Shown: positions 42,981 through 51,175, counted from the stretch's first letter. The stretch: 64,000 nucleotides of DNA from Acidimicrobiia bacterium (GCA_024281095.1 JAMXLJ010000159.1:1-64000), one strand, 5' to 3'. Made by a program: numbers and translations. Notes: generated by a model from the sequence alone, not told the origin.

Positions 42981-43781
42981 TCAGGTGTGACGGCTGATGT
43001 ACCCGCGCGCGCGGAACAACGCGAGCATCCGCACGAGGAACAGGCACGATGCCGCGAGCAGCACGGCTGCGCCGAGCGCGGCCACGCCGACCTGACCCCA
43101 CGGAAGCGGATGGCCCTGCAGCACGCGCCGCGCGGCCGCGAAGACGTGCGTCGTCGGCAACGCGCGTGCGACCGGCTGCAGCCCGCTCGGGAGTGCATTC
43201 ACCGGGTAGAAGATGCCCGACAGCGGCATCACCATGGCGAGCAGCCCCCAGGCGAGGATCTCGGCCCCTTGGCCGACACGCAGGATCAGTGCGATCACGA
43301 CGAGGCCGACGGACCACCCGACGACGAGCAGGATCGCCACCAGCGGAACGAGCGCGAAGCCGAGATCGGTCACGTTGAACGAGAACAGTGCCCAAGCCGC
43401 CAGCGCGACGGTGCCCACACCGATCGCGAGCTTCGCCAGCCCGAACAGCACCACACCGGCGACGTACTCCACCTCGGTGAGCGGGGTCACGAGCAGGTTC
43501 AGCAGGTTGCGCGACCAGGTTTCCTCCATGAAGCCCGTCGCCAGGCTGATCTCGGCCTGGAACACCACGTGGAACAGGAGAATGCCGGCAAGCAGGAGGC
43601 CCACGCCGGCGCGCCCGATGCTCGACTGACGCGAGAAGTACACGCCGAGCGAGCCGAACAGCAGCGCGTCCACGACCGGCCAGAACACGACGTCGAACCA
43701 TCGCTGCGGCGCGCGCTGCAGCACGTACGCGTGTCGCCGCGCGACCGCGAGAACGCGGATCCGCCGCGCGGTCGCGCTCAT
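42981..43781 (-). CDS. ABC-2 type membrane permease
   Basis: 266 residues from ATG 43781 with six membrane helices. The segment WPVVDALLFGSLGVYF and the motif SGIFYPVNALPSGLQPVARALP are typical of ABC-2 permeases for polysaccharide or drug export. It overlaps the preceding ATPase stop by four bases, so the pair forms one transporter. The long open frame upstream is a shadow. The substrate is unknown. Confidence 0.88.
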   Translation of the reverse strand: MSATARRIRVLAVARRHAYVLQRAPQRWFDVVFWPVVDALLFGSLGVYFSRQSSIGRAGVGLLLAGILLFHVVFQAEISLATGFMEETWSRNLLNLLVTPLTEVEYVAGVVLFGLAKLAIGVGTVALAAWALFSFNVTDLGFALVPLVAILLVVGWSVGLVVIALILRVGQGAEILAWGLLAMVMPLSGIFYPVNALPSGLQPVARALPTTHVFAAARRVLQGHPLPWGQVGVAALGAAVLLAASCLFLVRMLALFRARGYISRHT

Positions 43782-44521
43782 TTCTCCCTCGGCTGGGAGG
43801 CGAGGTGCAGGAACACACCTTCCAGGTCGTCGCGGCCGAAGCTCGCCGCGACCGCGGCCGGCGCGCCGTCGGCAACCACGCGCCCCGAGGAGATGAACAC
43901 CACCCGCTGGCAGAGGCGCTCGACCTCGACCATGTCGTGGCTCGTGACGAGCAGCGCCGTGCCGTCGGCCGCGCAGAGGTCGGCCAGGCCCGTGCGCACG
44001 CGCAGTGCGACGTCGGGGTCGAGCGATGCGGTCGGCTCGTCGAGGATGAGGAGCCGGGGCCGGTGCAATGTCGCCTTGATGATCCCCACGAGCGTGCGCT
44101 GGCCCGACGACAGCTCGTTGCCCATCGCGTCGGCGAGCTCGGTGATGCGGAAGCGCTCGAGCCCGAGACGGATCTGCGGCTCGGGGTCGACCAGGCCGTA
44201 GAGGTGGCCGAACATCCTGAGGAACTCGGACACCCGCAGGCGCTCGGGCAGTGGGAGGTATCCGGCCGCGAAGCCCACGTTCGCGGCCGCGGCGCTCCGC
44301 TCGCGGGGAAGGCGGTGGCCCGCGATCTCGACCCATCCGTGGTCGGGCGTGACCACGCCGAGCAGCATCAGGAGTGTGGTGGTCTTGCCCGCACCGTTCG
44401 GCCCGAGCAGCGCGACGCGTTCCCCGGTACCGACGGTGATGTCGACACCGTCGACCGCGAGCACGCGGCGGTACTGCTTGGTGAGCCCCTGGGCGCGCAG
44501 CACCACACCGTCGGGACGCAT
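43778..44521 (-). CDS. ABC transporter ATP-binding protein
   Basis: 247 residues. Walker A GPNGAGKT, a signature in variant form LSSGQ (in NELSSGQRTL), Walker B LLILDEPTASLD and a switch His (TSHDMVEVE). Single-domain ATPase lacking the DrrA extension, so unlike the exporter at 38.3 kb. It overlaps the permease by four bases. Two imperfect inverted repeats lie upstream of its start, one of them in the divergent STAS interval. Confidence 0.9.
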   Translation of the reverse strand: MRPDGVVLRAQGLTKQYRRVLAVDGVDITVGTGERVALLGPNGAGKTTTLLMLLGVVTPDHGWVEIAGHRLPRERSAAAANVGFAAGYLPLPERLRVSEFLRMFGHLYGLVDPEPQIRLGLERFRITELADAMGNELSSGQRTLVGIIKATLHRPRLLILDEPTASLDPDVALRVRTGLADLCAADGTALLVTSHDMVEVERLCQRVVFISSGRVVADGAPAAVAASFGRDDLEGVFLHLASQPREK

Positions 44522-44579
44522 GACGGAAGTGTCGCAGACCCCGATGGCCGCCGGAAAACGGATTTCCGCCGGTCAAACG

Positions 44580-44634
44580 GGGGGCGCACACGAATCTCTT
44601 GCTCCGCACGGACGGGCGAGTACTGTGCGCCCCC
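44580..44634. promoter_or_regulatory. Inverted repeat, 11 bp with 33-base centre, upstream of STAS
   Basis: The arms at 44580-44590 (GGGGGCGCACA) and 44624-44634 are exact complements around a 33-base centre that itself contains a small TCCG/CGGA stem. It sits between the divergent ABC ATPase and STAS genes. It could be a protein-binding site or an RNA leader structure of the STAS transcript. Confidence 0.4.
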
Positions 44635-44728
44635 GACGTCCGAGCCGTATGACTTCCCTGGCGGGTGTGGAGTCGTCGGTGGTGGATCGGCAGCCGCCGC
44701 GGGCGCGTGCACAGCTCGAGGAGACGAC

Positions 44729-44782
44729 GTGAAGTACGAACGCCCGCAAATGCCGACGGCAGCCATCGTGGTCGGCGCGTGA
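44729..44782 (+). CDS. Possible 17-residue leader peptide upstream of the STAS gene
   Basis: GTG 44729 follows GAGGAGACGAC and encodes 17 residues beginning KYERP and ending VVGA. Its TGA overlaps the STAS GTG by three bases (GTGA arrangement), so it could couple translation. YxRP-like openings occur in some small peptide precursors, but the peptide is too short to carry a recognisable core. It may simply be chance. Confidence 0.3.
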   Translation: MKYERPQMPTAAIVVGA

Positions 44783-45129
44783 CGCCACCGCAGTTGAGGA
44801 CCGAGCACGTCGGGTCGGCGCTCGTCGTACATCTGTCCGGTGACGTCGATCTCTCCAACGTCAGCGCGCTCAGGACCCGCCTGCTCGGCGCGCTCGACGA
44901 CGTCGACGGCCTCGTCGTCGACCTGAGCGACACGGGATACGTCGACAGCACCGGCGTCCGGCTCCTGTTCGAGCTCGCGGAGCGCTTCAACCGCACCGGC
45001 CAGACGATGCGCGCCGTCGTACCCGCCGACGCGCTCGTGCGCCGAGTGGTCGTGCTGACGAAACTCGACCGCGTCGTCGAGCTGCACGAGACGGTCGACG
45101 GCGCCGTCGCCTCACTCGGCCAATCCTGA
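44779..45129 (+). CDS. STAS-domain anti-anti-sigma factor (RsbV type)
   Basis: 116 residues from GTG 44779. The single STAS domain shows LSGDVDLSNVSALR and the phosphorylation loop GYVDSTGVRLL, with the conserved Ser of the DST motif as the likely kinase target. Unphosphorylated STAS proteins bind an anti-sigma kinase and free the sigma factor. The PAS-GAF-PP2C-HATPase protein at 40443 is the obvious partner. No sigma factor gene is in the window. Confidence 0.9.
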   Translation: MTPPQLRTEHVGSALVVHLSGDVDLSNVSALRTRLLGALDDVDGLVVDLSDTGYVDSTGVRLLFELAERFNRTGQTMRAVVPADALVRRVVVLTKLDRVVELHETVDGAVASLGQS

Positions 45130-45147
45130 AGCCGGGCGCTCACGAAG

Positions 45148-45153
45148 TACCCT
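45148..45153 (+). promoter_or_regulatory. -10 element (TACCCT) of the gamma-glutamyltransferase gene, leaderless
   Basis: TACCCT, six bases, then GTG 45160. Confidence 0.5.
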
Positions 45154-45159
45154 CGGCCG

Positions 45160-46704
45160 GTGCGCGAGGCCCGTCGGTTCCCGCGGTGCGCGGTGGCCAG
45201 CCCTCACTACCTCGCGTCTGCCGCAGGGCTCGCGGTGTTCGCCCGCGGGGGGAACGCAATCGACGCGGTGCTCGCCGCAAACCTCAGCCTCGGTGTGGTC
45301 TCGCCGTACTTCTGCGGCTACGGCGGCGATCTGTTCGCGATCGTCTGGGACGGCCGCGCACATGGCTATCTCGGGAGTGGACGCAGCGCCGCGGGCGCGT
45401 CGATCGAACAGGTCCGCGAGGCCACCGGTGGCGACACGATGCCGTGGATCGGCGCCCATACCGTCACGGTTCCGGGCGCAGTGGCCGGATGGTTCGAGCT
45501 CCTCGACCGGTACGGCTCGATGTCGTTCGCCGAGATCGCCCGCGACGCGGTCCGCCTGGCACGAGATGGCTTCGCACTCACCGAGAAGGCGGCCGAACTG
45601 CTCGAAGGATCGGCCGCGCTCTACGCGGATTTCCCCGACTGGCAGGCCGCGTACCCGTCGCGTTCAGCCGGGGCGCTCGTGCGCCAGCCGGCCCTGGCCG
45701 AGACCATCGAGCTGCTGGGACGCGACGGTCCGGACGCGTACTACCGCGGGCCCATTGCCGAGGGCATCGCGGCCGCGGTGCAGCGCTCCGGCGGCGCGCT
45801 GCATCCGGCCGATCTGGCGATGCATCACGGCGAATGGGTGGAGCCCCTACGCTCGCCATATCGCGACGTGGAGATCTGCGAGCTGCCGCCACCCACACAA
45901 GGTGTCACCGCGCTCGAGATCCTGCGCATACTCGACGGCTTCTCGCTGCCGACCGACGGCGTCGACCGTCATCATCTGCTGATCGAAGCGTGCAAGCTCG
46001 CGCTCGCCGATCGTGACACGTATGTCACCGATCCCGCGTGGATGACGGTTGCACCGAACGATCTGCTCGCCGACGAGTGGATCGGCGATCGCCGGTCCCG
46101 CATCGACCCCCGGCGCGCGTCGATGCCCGGCACCGCGGTCCCGCAACGGGGTGGTACCGCCTACCTGTGTGCCGCGGACGGCGACGGGCTCATGGTGAGC
46201 CTCATCCAGTCGAACTTTCTCGCGTTCGGCAGCGGCGTGCACGTCCCCGAGTGGGGGATCAACCTCAACAACCGTGGTTCGTCGTTCACGCTCGACCCGG
46301 AGGCCGCGAACGCGCTCGCGCCGGGCAAGCGTCCGATGCACACGCTCATCCCGGCTCTGGCGTTGCGCGACGGCGCGCCCGCGCTCGTCTTCGGCAGCAT
46401 GGGGGGCGACGCGCAGGCGCAGATCCACCCACAACTCCTCGCGCGAATCGTCGACGACGGCGAAGACCTGCAACGGGCACTCGACGCGCCCCGATGGCAT
46501 GTCGAGCCCGGGCGGTGGACGGTGCAGGCGGAGCCCACACTCGGCGACGACGTGCTCGGCGGCCTCGAGGCGCGTGGCCAGCGCGTCCGGCGCACGAACG
46601 TGTTGGATTCGCGCATGGGACACGCGCACGCGATTGCTCCGGGCCCGCACGGCTACGCGGTCGCGACGGACCCGCGCGCGGAAGGCGCCGCGGCCGGGCT
46701 CTGA
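45160..46704 (+). CDS. Gamma-glutamyltransferase-family Ntn hydrolase
   Basis: 514 residues. The autocleavage site is GGT with T333 as the nucleophile (GGTAYLCAADGDG), and the N half has the family pattern SPHYLASAAGLAVFARGGNAIDA with GYGGDLFAI. There is no signal peptide, in contrast to secreted periplasmic enzymes, so an intracellular role is likely. Such cytoplasmic members are often annotated as GGT or as acylases. It is divergent from nothing and precedes the Cox-type maturation genes, with which it might be functionally tied, but that is only by position. Confidence 0.88.
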   Translation: MREARRFPRCAVASPHYLASAAGLAVFARGGNAIDAVLAANLSLGVVSPYFCGYGGDLFAIVWDGRAHGYLGSGRSAAGASIEQVREATGGDTMPWIGAHTVTVPGAVAGWFELLDRYGSMSFAEIARDAVRLARDGFALTEKAAELLEGSAALYADFPDWQAAYPSRSAGALVRQPALAETIELLGRDGPDAYYRGPIAEGIAAAVQRSGGALHPADLAMHHGEWVEPLRSPYRDVEICELPPPTQGVTALEILRILDGFSLPTDGVDRHHLLIEACKLALADRDTYVTDPAWMTVAPNDLLADEWIGDRRSRIDPRRASMPGTAVPQRGGTAYLCAADGDGLMVSLIQSNFLAFGSGVHVPEWGINLNNRGSSFTLDPEAANALAPGKRPMHTLIPALALRDGAPALVFGSMGGDAQAQIHPQLLARIVDDGEDLQRALDAPRWHVEPGRWTVQAEPTLGDDVLGGLEARGQRVRRTNVLDSRMGHAHAIAPGPHGYAVATDPRAEGAAAGL

Positions 46705-46732
46705 ACCAGGCTGGGGTCGCGCCGCCTGCAAG

Positions 46733-46738
46733 TACGAT
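46733..46738 (+). promoter_or_regulatory. -10 element (TACGAT) of the MoxR gene, leaderless
   Basis: TACGAT, eight bases, then ATG 46747. It argues against the in-frame TTG at 46738. Confidence 0.45.
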
Positions 46739-46746
46739 TGGCGTCG

Positions 46747-47649
46747 ATGGTCCACCCAGTCGAGATCGAGTCCGTCGACGACGTCGTCGCGGGGCTCGCG
46801 GCCCACGAATATCTCGCCGACGAGGGTCTTGCCACCGCGGTGTTCCTCGCCATGACCTTGCGGCGACCGCTGCTGCTCGAGGGCGAGGCCGGCGTCGGCA
46901 AGACCGAGGTCGCCAAGGCGCTCGCCCGCTGGACGGGCGGCGAGCTCCTGCGCCTCCAGTGCTACGAGGGCATCGACGCGAGTCAGGCGGTCTACGAGTG
47001 GGACTATTCGCGCCAGCTGCTCCACTTGCGCGCGGTGGAAGCCGGTGGACGCGAGGTCGTGGAGGACGAGCTCTACTCTGAGAGGTTCCTCGTGCGCCGG
47101 CCGTTGCTCCGGGCGATCGACTACCGGGGCGACGTGCCGCCCGTGCTCCTCGTCGACGAGGTGGACCGGGCCGACGACGAGTTCGAGGCGTTCCTCCTCG
47201 AGATCCTGTCCGACTTCGCGATCACCATTCCGGAGCTCGGCACGTTCAGCGCGCGTGTGCCGCCTCTCACCGTCCTGACATCCAACCGCACCCGTGATGT
47301 GCACGACGCGCTCAAACGTCGTTGCCTGTATCACTGGATCGCCCACCCCGACTTCGAGCGCGAGCTCGCGATCCTGCGGGTGCGCGCGCCCAAGGTGCCC
47401 GAACAGCTCGCGGAGCAAGTTGCGTCCGCCGTTTCGGTGTTGCGCGCCCTCGACCTCTACAAGCCGCCCGGTGTCGCGGAGACGATCGACTGGGCCGAAG
47501 CGCTTGCGGCGTTGAACCGCGACCTGCTCGACGAGTCGGCGATCGACGTCACGCTCGGCACGATCCTCAAATACCGGGAGGATCAGGAACGTGTGCGCGA
47601 GCACGGTCTGCCCGCGATCGTGCAAGCGGCCGCGGCGCGCCATGCCTGA
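46747..47649 (+). CDS. MoxR-type AAA+ ATPase (CoxD-like)
   Basis: 300 residues. Walker A GEAGVGKT is at 46-53, Walker B is VLLVDEVDRADDEFE and the sensor/arginine region follows in TSNRTRDVHDALKRRC. MoxR ATPases with a vWA partner act as chaperones inserting cofactors into large enzymes; here the next genes match CoxD-CoxE of the CO dehydrogenase cluster. The stop overlaps the vWA gene by eight bases. Confidence 0.9.
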   Translation: MVHPVEIESVDDVVAGLAAHEYLADEGLATAVFLAMTLRRPLLLEGEAGVGKTEVAKALARWTGGELLRLQCYEGIDASQAVYEWDYSRQLLHLRAVEAGGREVVEDELYSERFLVRRPLLRAIDYRGDVPPVLLVDEVDRADDEFEAFLLEILSDFAITIPELGTFSARVPPLTVLTSNRTRDVHDALKRRCLYHWIAHPDFERELAILRVRAPKVPEQLAEQVASAVSVLRALDLYKPPGVAETIDWAEALAALNRDLLDESAIDVTLGTILKYREDQERVREHGLPAIVQAAAARHA

Positions 47650-48775
47650 GCTGCGCCCCATGCCGGCATCGCCCGAACGTATGGTCGTCGCCTTCGCGCG
47701 TGTCCTTCGCCGCCGCGGTCTCGACGTTCCTGTGGGCGCGACGGTCACACTCGCTGAGGCGCTCGCACGCGTGGGAGTGGACCGTCGCGACCGGGTCTAC
47801 TGGGCCTGTCGTGCGACGCTCGTTCGCCGGCCGGAGGACATCGACGCGTTCGACGAAGCCTTCGACGCGTTCTGGCTCGGACACGTGCGGGCCGGCTCCC
47901 AAGTGGTCGTTCCGGTGCCGGTCACACTGGCCCACGACGCGCCCGATCCCGACCCGGGCGCCGACCCCGGCACCGACGCCGAGGAGCCCGATGCGGCCCG
48001 GGTCACCGTCCGCTGGAGCCGGGCCGAGGTTCTTCGCCACCGCGACTTCGCCGCGTACACCGCTGAGGAGTTCGCCGAGGCTCGTCGCCTCATCGCCGAC
48101 CTCCGTCTTGCCGGGGCACTGCGTCGTTCGCGGCGCGTACGCAAGGGCCGCCGCCGGCGCGGGCGTCCCGATCTGCGGCGCACGGTACGACGCGCGCTGC
48201 GCACCAGTGGCGAGCCGATCTCGCGTGCATTCGTCGAGCCGAGTCAGCGACCGCGCCGGGTGGTGCTGTTGTGCGACGTGAGCGGTTCGATGGAGCCGTA
48301 CGCACGCGCGTTGGTGCGCTTCCTGCACGCTGCTGTCGTCGGCGGCGCGAGGGTGGAGGCGTTCGCGCTCGGGACCCGGCTGACCCGTCTCACCCGCGAA
48401 TTGTCGTCGCGTGACGCGGATGCGGCCATGGCCTCCGCGGCCCGGCGCGTGCTCGACTGGTCCGGCGGGACGCGCCTCGGCGAGGGGCTACGCGCGTTCA
48501 ACGACCAGTGGGGCCAGCGCGGCATGGCGCGTGGCGCAGTGGTCGTGATCCTGTCCGACGGGTGGGACCGCGGCGACCCGGAACTGCTCGCGGTGCAGAT
48601 GGGCCGCCTGCAACGGGTCGCCCACCGGGTCGTGTGGGTCAATCCCCTCAAGGCGACCCCGGGCTACGCCCCGCTCGCACAGGGCATGGCCGCGGCGTTG
48701 CCGTACGTCGACGAGTTCGTGGAAGGTCACTCACTGGCATCACTGGAGACCTTGGCCGAGGTGATCTCGCGATGA
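47642..48775 (+). CDS. von Willebrand A domain protein (CoxE-like)
   Basis: 377 residues from ATG 47642. The C-terminal half is the vWA domain with a complete MIDAS (DVSGS at D212, plus a later Thr/Asp), in a DUF2201/CoxE-like arrangement. The N-terminal region is charged. It works with MoxR-type ATPases to load metal or cofactor. The gene overlaps the ATPase by eight bases and precedes two XdhC-like genes. Confidence 0.88.
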   Translation: MPELRPMPASPERMVVAFARVLRRRGLDVPVGATVTLAEALARVGVDRRDRVYWACRATLVRRPEDIDAFDEAFDAFWLGHVRAGSQVVVPVPVTLAHDAPDPDPGADPGTDAEEPDAARVTVRWSRAEVLRHRDFAAYTAEEFAEARRLIADLRLAGALRRSRRVRKGRRRRGRPDLRRTVRRALRTSGEPISRAFVEPSQRPRRVVLLCDVSGSMEPYARALVRFLHAAVVGGARVEAFALGTRLTRLTRELSSRDADAAMASAARRVLDWSGGTRLGEGLRAFNDQWGQRGMARGAVVVILSDGWDRGDPELLAVQMGRLQRVAHRVVWVNPLKATPGYAPLAQGMAAALPYVDEFVEGHSLASLETLAEVISR

Positions 48776-48794
48776 CACGAGAGGTGGACGACAG

Positions 48795-49112
48795 ATGAAG
48801 GAAGTGCTGGACGACATCGAGCGCTGGCGCGCGGCCGGGAAGCACGTCGCCGTCGCTCGCGTCGTCGGTGTCGAGGGCTCGGGCCCGCGCTCCCCGGGCG
48901 CCACGATGGCCGTCAGCGAGGACGGCGAGGTCGCCGGTTCGGTCTCGGGCGGGTGTGTCGAGGGCGCGGTGGTGCAGGAGGCCCTCGCCGTGCTGGCCGG
49001 GCAACGCGAGCGCGGTGTCGTCACCTTCGGGTACTCCGACGACGAAGCGTTCGCGGTCGGCTTGACCTGCGGCGGCACCATCCACGTCTTTGTCGAGCCC
49101 CTCGACTGGTGA
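48795..49112 (+). CDS. XdhC/CoxI N-terminal domain protein
   Basis: 105 residues forming only the XdhC_CoxI domain: VARVVGVEGSGPRSPGATMAV and GSVSGGCVEGAVV are its signatures, and the domain ends with GLTCGGTIHVFVEP. It assists sulfuration or insertion of the molybdenum cofactor of xanthine dehydrogenase family enzymes. The Rossmann half is encoded separately by the next gene, six bases downstream. Confidence 0.88.
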   Translation: MKEVLDDIERWRAAGKHVAVARVVGVEGSGPRSPGATMAVSEDGEVAGSVSGGCVEGAVVQEALAVLAGQRERGVVTFGYSDDEAFAVGLTCGGTIHVFVEPLDW

Positions 49113-49118
49113 CGCATC

Positions 49119-49901
49119 GTGACGTCGATCTACGAGCAACTTCGTGAGACGCTGCGGGCCGAGCAGCCCGCCGCGCTCGCAACCGTGGTGGAAGGGCCGA
49201 ATGCCGGCGCCAAGCTGCTCGTGCGCCCGGGTGTGGACCCCGTCGGCGATCTCGGGCATCCCGACCTGAACCGCGTGGTCGCGCGTGACGCGCTCGGGGA
49301 GCTCGGGGCCGGGCTCACGTCGACCCGCCACTACGGGGCGCACGGTGAGGCGCGAGAACGCGACGTGTCCGTCTTCATCGAGTCGTTCGCACCGCCGCCG
49401 CGCATGATCATCTTCGGTGCGGTCGACTTCACGGCTGCGCTCGCCGACGCGGCGAAGCTCCTCGGGTACCGCGTCACGGTGTGTGACGCGCGGGCGGTGT
49501 TCGCGACCCGTCAGCGGTTCCCGATGGCCGACGAGGTCGTCAACGACTGGCCCGACCGGTATCTCGCGAAGGTCGCCGACGAGCTCGGGCCGCGCGACGC
49601 GGTCTGCGTGCTCACCCATGACGCGAAGTTCGACGTCCCCGCGATCGTCGCCGCGCTCGAGACGAACGTCGGGTACCTCGGGGCGATGGGCTCGCGGCGC
49701 ACGCATGCCAAGCGGTTGGAACGGCTCCGCGAGGCCGGTGTCGACGAGCCCGCCCTCGCGCGAATCATGGCCCCGATCGGCCTCGACCTGGGTGCCCGCA
49801 CGCCACAGGAGACCGCGGTGTCGATCTGTGCCGAGATCATCGCGTTGCACACCGGTCGGGTGGCGCCTTCGTTGCGGGACGCATCCGGCCCCATCCATTG
49901 A
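49119..49901 (+). CDS. XdhC Rossmann-domain protein
   Basis: 260 residues from GTG. The C-terminal part (about 85-235) is the XdhC_C Rossmann fold: PRMIIFGAVDFTAALADAAK, VCDARAVFATRQRF and LGAMGSRRTHAKR. Most XdhC proteins carry both domains in one chain; here the N half is a separate gene. The partner enzyme (coxMSL or xdhAB) is outside the window. Following the stop is a 24-bp tandem repeat array. Confidence 0.85.
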   Translation: MTSIYEQLRETLRAEQPAALATVVEGPNAGAKLLVRPGVDPVGDLGHPDLNRVVARDALGELGAGLTSTRHYGAHGEARERDVSVFIESFAPPPRMIIFGAVDFTAALADAAKLLGYRVTVCDARAVFATRQRFPMADEVVNDWPDRYLAKVADELGPRDAVCVLTHDAKFDVPAIVAALETNVGYLGAMGSRRTHAKRLERLREAGVDEPALARIMAPIGLDLGARTPQETAVSICAEIIALHTGRVAPSLRDASGPIH

Positions 49902-49902
49902 C

Positions 49903-50064
49903 GTGCGCGCCACCATCGGTTGGGGCAGCCGGGACGCCATCGGTTGGGACATCCAGGACGCCATCGGTTGGGACATCCAGGACGCCATCGGTTGGGGCAG
50001 CCAGGACGATCGCGCGCACGCGTCTCTGGGTAATCGTCCCAACGCAGGGGAGGGGACAGCATGA
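49903..50064 (+). CDS. Possible small ORF made of 8-residue repeats
   Basis: 53 codons from GTG, two bases after the XdhC stop. The frame encodes four copies of an 8-residue unit (DAIGW followed by DIQ, GSQ or GSR) and ends in TGA overlapping the ATG of the SDR gene (ATGA). The 24-bp period keeps this frame open. No ribosome site is clear and no family is known, so it may only reflect the repeat array. Confidence 0.3.
   Translation: MRATIGWGSRDAIGWDIQDAIGWDIQDAIGWGSQDDRAHASLGNRPNAGEGTA
49911..50006 (+). repeat. 24-bp tandem repeat array, about four units
   Basis: The unit is GACGCCATCGGTTGGGACATCCAG, with first and last copies diverged (GGCAGCC instead of ACATCC). It begins just after the XdhC stop and ends before the SDR start. 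The period is a multiple of three. Such arrays expand by slippage and could vary between strains. Confidence 0.9.
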
Positions 50065-50804
50065 ATCTCGGAATTGCGGGGCGTCGGGCCGCGGTGGCGG
50101 CCGCGTCGCAGGGGTTGGGCTTCGGGGTGGCGCACGCCCTGGCCGCCGAGGGAGTGCACGTCGCCATCTGCGGCCGGTCGCCGGACAAGGTCGAGGCGGC
50201 CGCCCGATCGATCAGCGCCGACGTCGTACCGCTCGTGGCCGACGTGTCGACGGCCGAAGGGGCGGCGGGGTTCGTGCGGGCGGCGCGTGAGGCGCTCGGT
50301 GGCATCGACATCCTCGTGCCGAACGCCCCCGGGCCGCCGTCGGGAAATTTCGAGGCGGTCGCGCTCGACCAGTACCACCCGGCGTTCGTGCTGAATTGCC
50401 TGTCGACGATCGCAATGTGCACGGAGGCGGTTCCGGGCATGCGTGAGCAACAGTGGGGGAGAGTCGTCGCGATCACGTCGATCGCGGTTCGACAGCCGAT
50501 CGCCGACCTCATCCTGTCCAACACCGCACGCGCCGGCGTGACGGGGTTCCTGAAAACGGTGGCTCGCGAGATCGCGCGCGACGGGGTGACGGTGAACTCG
50601 CTGCAGCCGGGCCTGCACCGCACCGAGCGCCTCGTCGGGCTGAACCGCGACCTCGACGAGGTGGCACGCGCGATTCCGGCCGGTACGCTCGGCCGACCGG
50701 AAGACTTCGGGGCTGTCGCCGCGTTCTTGTGCTCCGATGCGGCCCGGTTCATCACCGGGGCCGCAATTCCGGTGGACGGCGGCGCGTACGCGGGGCTCCT
50801 GTAG
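50061..50804 (+). CDS. Short-chain dehydrogenase-like protein with unusual active site
   Basis: 247 residues. The cofactor segment is AAASQGLGFGVAHAL instead of TGxxxGxG, and where the catalytic YxxxK is expected the sequence has ILSNTARAGVTGFLK, with no Tyr and Arg in place of Lys. The rest (Rossmann strands, VNSLQPGLHRTE and VDGGAYAGLL) is a normal FabG-like fold. A subset of SDRs has this variant and may use other residues or have lost activity. The ATG overlaps the repeat-ORF stop. Confidence 0.82.
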   Translation: MNLGIAGRRAAVAAASQGLGFGVAHALAAEGVHVAICGRSPDKVEAAARSISADVVPLVADVSTAEGAAGFVRAAREALGGIDILVPNAPGPPSGNFEAVALDQYHPAFVLNCLSTIAMCTEAVPGMREQQWGRVVAITSIAVRQPIADLILSNTARAGVTGFLKTVAREIARDGVTVNSLQPGLHRTERLVGLNRDLDEVARAIPAGTLGRPEDFGAVAAFLCSDAARFITGAAIPVDGGAYAGLL

Positions 50805-50806
50805 CC

Positions 50807-51100
50807 GTGTTCACCCATGTCGCGTGCTTCCGCTGGGTCGAGGGCACCGATCCGGCCGACGTCGACGCGATCACCGCCGCGCTGAGACGGCTTCCCGGGG
50901 TCATTCCCGAGATCCGCGAGTACCGATGCGGCCCCGACGCCGGCCTCGCCGAGGGCAACTTCGAGTATTCGGTCGTCGCGACGTTCGACGGTCGTGACGA
51001 CTACTCCGTGTACGCCTCCCATCCCGTGCACCGGCAGGTGATCTCCGACCTGATACGACCCCGTCTCGCGGCCCGCGTCGCGGTGCAGTTCGAGTCGTAG
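50807..51100 (+). CDS. Stress-responsive A/B barrel (Dabb) domain protein
   Basis: 97 residues from GTG, two bases after the SDR stop. The short alpha/beta-barrel monomer has FTHVACFRW at the N-terminus and the Y-x-H pair in SVYASHPVHRQVI, typical of Dabb proteins, which dimerise and can act as small enzymes or scaffolds on hydrophobic substrates. Coupling to the SDR suggests a shared substrate. Confidence 0.85.
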   Translation: MFTHVACFRWVEGTDPADVDAITAALRRLPGVIPEIREYRCGPDAGLAEGNFEYSVVATFDGRDDYSVYASHPVHRQVISDLIRPRLAARVAVQFES

Positions 51101-51162
51101 GAGGCGCCCCGCGCCGGCCCGTCGCGTCACGACCAGGGCGGTTGCCTTGGTCCGGAACCGCC

Positions 51163-51168
51163 TACGCT
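51163..51168 (+). promoter_or_regulatory. -10 element (TACGCT) of the CDP-alcohol transferase gene, leaderless
   Basis: TACGCT, seven bases, then ATG 51176. Confidence 0.5.
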
Positions 51169-51175
51169 GGTCGGC

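Noticed and set aside
49911-50006. CRISPR array
   Set aside because: The units are directly contiguous with no spacers and no cas genes. It is a simple tandem repeat.
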